A stretch of 7,741 nucleotides of DNA from Candidatus Nanohalarchaeota archaeon (GTDB taxonomy: Archaea > EX4484-52 > B79-G9). A program made the translations under genes and the position numbers. The stretch's first letter is position 1, and each line of letters starts with the position of its first letter. Below, one piece after another: positions 6,153 to 7,741 of the stretch. Under the pieces are notes generated by a model, which was not told the origin of the DNA, did no database searches, and saw nothing but the letters and a program-made list of their open reading frames with translations. The DNA lies in NCBI GenBank assembly GCA_003660865.1, contig QMVA01000064.1, positions 1 to 7,741 of the forward strand, read 5' to 3'.

Positions 6153-7475
6153 ATGAACAAAAGAACCTTTATATTATTTCTACTCATAGCCCCTATACTC
6201 CTTGCCTCCGGGTGCGATGGAGGCGAAACAAAAACAGAAGTTATCAGCACAGACATGCTAGTCATTGAAGACATCCACGCAATCCCTTCACAAACAGTAA
6301 GAGACGGTGATACCGTAGTCATCAGGATGGACGTGACAAACAAGGGACAGAAGAATGTATGGATGCTTGTCGATGATGAGGATGGAATATCTGGCAATAT
6401 GGTACTTGTAAACCACTGCGAGGGATTGTACGATTTGCAGCCGGACGGATTCGACATTGTTTCAGTCTCCAGTAACAATAAATGCGTACAACCCGATGCA
6501 GATTTTACTGTGGAGGTATCCGATAAAGTTTTGTCAAATCATGCCTGTTATGTAAAGTTCGTGCCGGAACAGACGCATGTATTCCAGTGGACTATCACAG
6601 CGCCGTCTAATGAAAAACTACACGGCCTTACCAACGAATGCACATTCAACTTCCAGACCATATATGCAGGAATAGCCGAAACCATAACTTATGTTTACTT
6701 CGCAATACCGCATGAAGTAGCGCAAAGAATATACACCAAAAATGATCTCACCCTCATAGGCGACAATGTCGCAAGTTACGGTCCTGTTGTCGCCAATTTC
6801 GAGACCGGCGAGGCGCAGCCGATAAGGTCAGGAGAAGAAGACACATGGACAGTATACCTGAACCTGAAGAATCTCGGGAGCGGAATCGCAAAGATTAACA
6901 GCATTGAACTAAACGTTGATGAAGACTCAGACTTCAAGCCATCAGTAACAGATGGTAATGAACCTAGTGTTCTCAATATTGTCAATTGCCCATTATATTC
7001 TTACTATTCAAAAGATTACTCTATAAGTGCAACAGACATTAATAAAAAATTGGAAGGACCAATCGAAAGTGGTAAAAGTAAATTCGAGACATATACCTCC
7101 AGACCCAATGGTTGCGGCACTACATGGACTGCAGAAACACCAGACGGGGATTTGAATTCAAGTTCAGGTTACTTCACATGGAACAGTTACAGATGTTGTC
7201 TTAACGGAATCAAAGATGATAACAAATTTCCTAAAAAATGCAAGCAGAGAAGCTGTGACTATTCGAAAAGTGATTTAAGCGCAAATACGTGCAAAAAGTA
7301 TCTGAGTTTAAGAAACAAACTGGAAATCTTCGAAAAAGAATCATCGCGCATCGGCTGCACATTAACTGCCCCAAAAGACGTAAACATCATGCAGCCATAC
7401 AAATTCGTGACACGCGCGAAATACGCCTACTCCCAGGAAAGAGACTTCAAGATAAAGACAGAGCCAAAACCATAA
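6153..7475 (+). CDS. Secreted or lipid-anchored double beta-sandwich protein, homologous to the ectodomain of the large protein
   Basis: This 440-residue envelope protein has unknown function. Residues 1-20 are a signal peptide (NKR, then a hydrophobic core FILFLLIAPILL) ending in ASGC with C21, a near-match to a lipobox; alanine rather than leucine at -3 makes lipidation probable, not certain. Domain 1 (about 36-175) begins VIEDIHAIPS and has the N-KGQ turn typical of CARDB/Ig-like sandwiches. Domain 2 (about 209-437) begins GPVVANFETGEAQPI. By eye, both align in order with residues 864-1175 of the protein at 1678-5229. Residues about 267-385 form a serine- and cysteine-rich insertion (C279, C321, C348, C349, C363, C368, C380) with T-ending codons unlike the flanks, probably a disulfide-bonded variable loop. 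No SD is visible; the TATA position supports a leaderless start. It converges on the small membrane-protein gene with a 48-bp gap. Confidence 0.85.
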   Translation: MNKRTFILFLLIAPILLASGCDGGETKTEVISTDMLVIEDIHAIPSQTVRDGDTVVIRMDVTNKGQKNVWMLVDDEDGISGNMVLVNHCEGLYDLQPDGFDIVSVSSNNKCVQPDADFTVEVSDKVLSNHACYVKFVPEQTHVFQWTITAPSNEKLHGLTNECTFNFQTIYAGIAETITYVYFAIPHEVAQRIYTKNDLTLIGDNVASYGPVVANFETGEAQPIRSGEEDTWTVYLNLKNLGSGIAKINSIELNVDEDSDFKPSVTDGNEPSVLNIVNCPLYSYYSKDYSISATDINKKLEGPIESGKSKFETYTSRPNGCGTTWTAETPDGDLNSSSGYFTWNSYRCCLNGIKDDNKFPKKCKQRSCDYSKSDLSANTCKKYLSLRNKLEIFEKESSRIGCTLTAPKDVNIMQPYKFVTRAKYAYSQERDFKIKTEPKP

Positions 7476-7477
7476 TT

Positions 7478-7494
7478 AACCAGATAAACCAGAT
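7478..7494. repeat. Short tandem AACCAGAT repeat in the convergent gap
   Basis: AACCAGAT occurs at 7478-7485 and again at 7487-7494, a nine-base period directly after the stop of the 440-residue gene. It is short and may be chance. The 48-bp gap has no T-rich terminator on the plus strand, so transcripts probably run into the opposing gene. Confidence 0.4.
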
Positions 7495-7523
7495 ACTCAA
7501 CAAAGAAACCTTCCAAAAACACA

Positions 7524-7727
7524 TCACTTCTTCAAAAACATCCGATAAACCAACACCGCATAAAGCGCAACAAACACCCCGACAAAATACATCAGGTATT
7601 CCTTAACAAAGACATGCATATGCGCACCAATAATCATACCAAAAATAACCAGCGCAATCTTGACAACAGCAAAATCCCATATACTCAACTCACGAATCTT
7701 TCCCTCAGCCCACTCAATCAATCCCAT
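7524..7727 (-). CDS. Small two-helix membrane protein
   Basis: This 67-residue hypothetical protein has an amphipathic N-terminus (IEWAEGKIRELSIWD, 4-18) and two membrane helices at about 19-36 and 45-63, joined by a loop with HMHVFVKEY (36-44), and a basic end (RMFLKK). Hydrophobic pattern, codon use and a strong SD (GAGGTGAT, 3 nt before the ATG) mark it as a real gene despite its size. A short protein with two helices and an amphipathic N-terminus fits an envelope accessory subunit, but I cannot name its family. Its promoter lies beyond the right edge. It converges on the 440-residue gene. Confidence 0.8.
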   Translation of the reverse strand: MGLIEWAEGKIRELSIWDFAVVKIALVIFGMIIGAHMHVFVKEYLMYFVGVFVALYAVLVYRMFLKK

Positions 7728-7730
7728 ACA

Positions 7731-7738
7731 ATCACCTC
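7731..7738 (-). promoter_or_regulatory. Strong Shine-Dalgarno site of the 67-residue gene
   Basis: On the minus strand GAGGTGAT stands 3 nt before the ATG at 7727 and matches eight bases of the archaeal anti-SD. It contrasts with the leaderless-looking genes at 1285, 6092 and 6153, so this gene may be internal to an operon entering from the right. Confidence 0.7.
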
Positions 7739-7741
7739 ATT

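Noticed and set aside
7289..7606. 105-codon plus-strand reading frame
   Set aside because: It overlaps the end of the 440-residue protein in another frame and then runs antisense to the small membrane protein; its composition is Lys/Arg/Gln-rich with no start signal.
1..7741. CRISPR array, tRNA, rRNA, insertion sequence or provirus att sites
   Set aside because: No regularly spaced direct repeats, no tRNA T-loop, no transposase or integrase motifs, and no long terminal repeats were seen.

Overview
The window looks archaeal, most likely from a small-genome DPANN-type lineage. The evidence is a DUF63-family membrane protein (an archaeal family), AT-rich TATA boxes about 27 nt upstream of start codons (leaderless or nearly leaderless genes), a strong archaeal-type Shine-Dalgarno site (GAGGTGAT) at the last gene, and very tight gene packing. 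The lineage is inference; no rRNA or marker gene is present.

Layout. Positions 1-1285 (minus strand) hold an AbiE-like type IV toxin-antitoxin pair: an AbiEi-like winged-helix antitoxin followed by an AbiEii-like nucleotidyltransferase toxin. The toxin overlaps the antitoxin by 14 nt and runs off the left edge. Positions 1286-1677 are non-coding. They hold the antitoxin promoter, two related perfect inverted repeats whose centres lie 62 bp apart just upstream of it, many T-tracts, and the promoter and SD of the next gene. Positions 1678-5229 (plus) encode a 1183-residue protein with two zinc ribbons, coiled coils, five membrane segments and a C-terminal double beta-sandwich ectodomain. Positions 5226-6092 (minus) encode the DUF63 protein, whose stop codon overlaps that of the large gene. 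Positions 6093-6152 are a 60-bp divergent promoter with one near-palindromic TATA element. Positions 6153-7475 (plus) encode a 440-residue secreted or lipid-anchored protein. Positions 7524-7727 (minus) encode a 67-residue two-helix membrane protein.

How they may work together. The AbiE pair is a self-contained, probably autoregulated defence or maintenance cassette. The main novelty is that the 440-residue protein and the C-terminal ~310 residues of the 1183-residue protein appear to be divergent copies of the same two-domain ectodomain, judged by eye. One copy is joined to a five-helix membrane anchor with a ~660-residue zinc-ribbon cytoplasmic part. The other has only a signal peptide and possible lipid anchor. 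This resembles a cell-envelope pair, perhaps partners or alternative forms of one surface structure, with DUF63 and the small membrane protein as envelope neighbours. Both genes show abrupt internal changes in codon usage, which suggests modular exchange. No specific function can be assigned from sequence alone.
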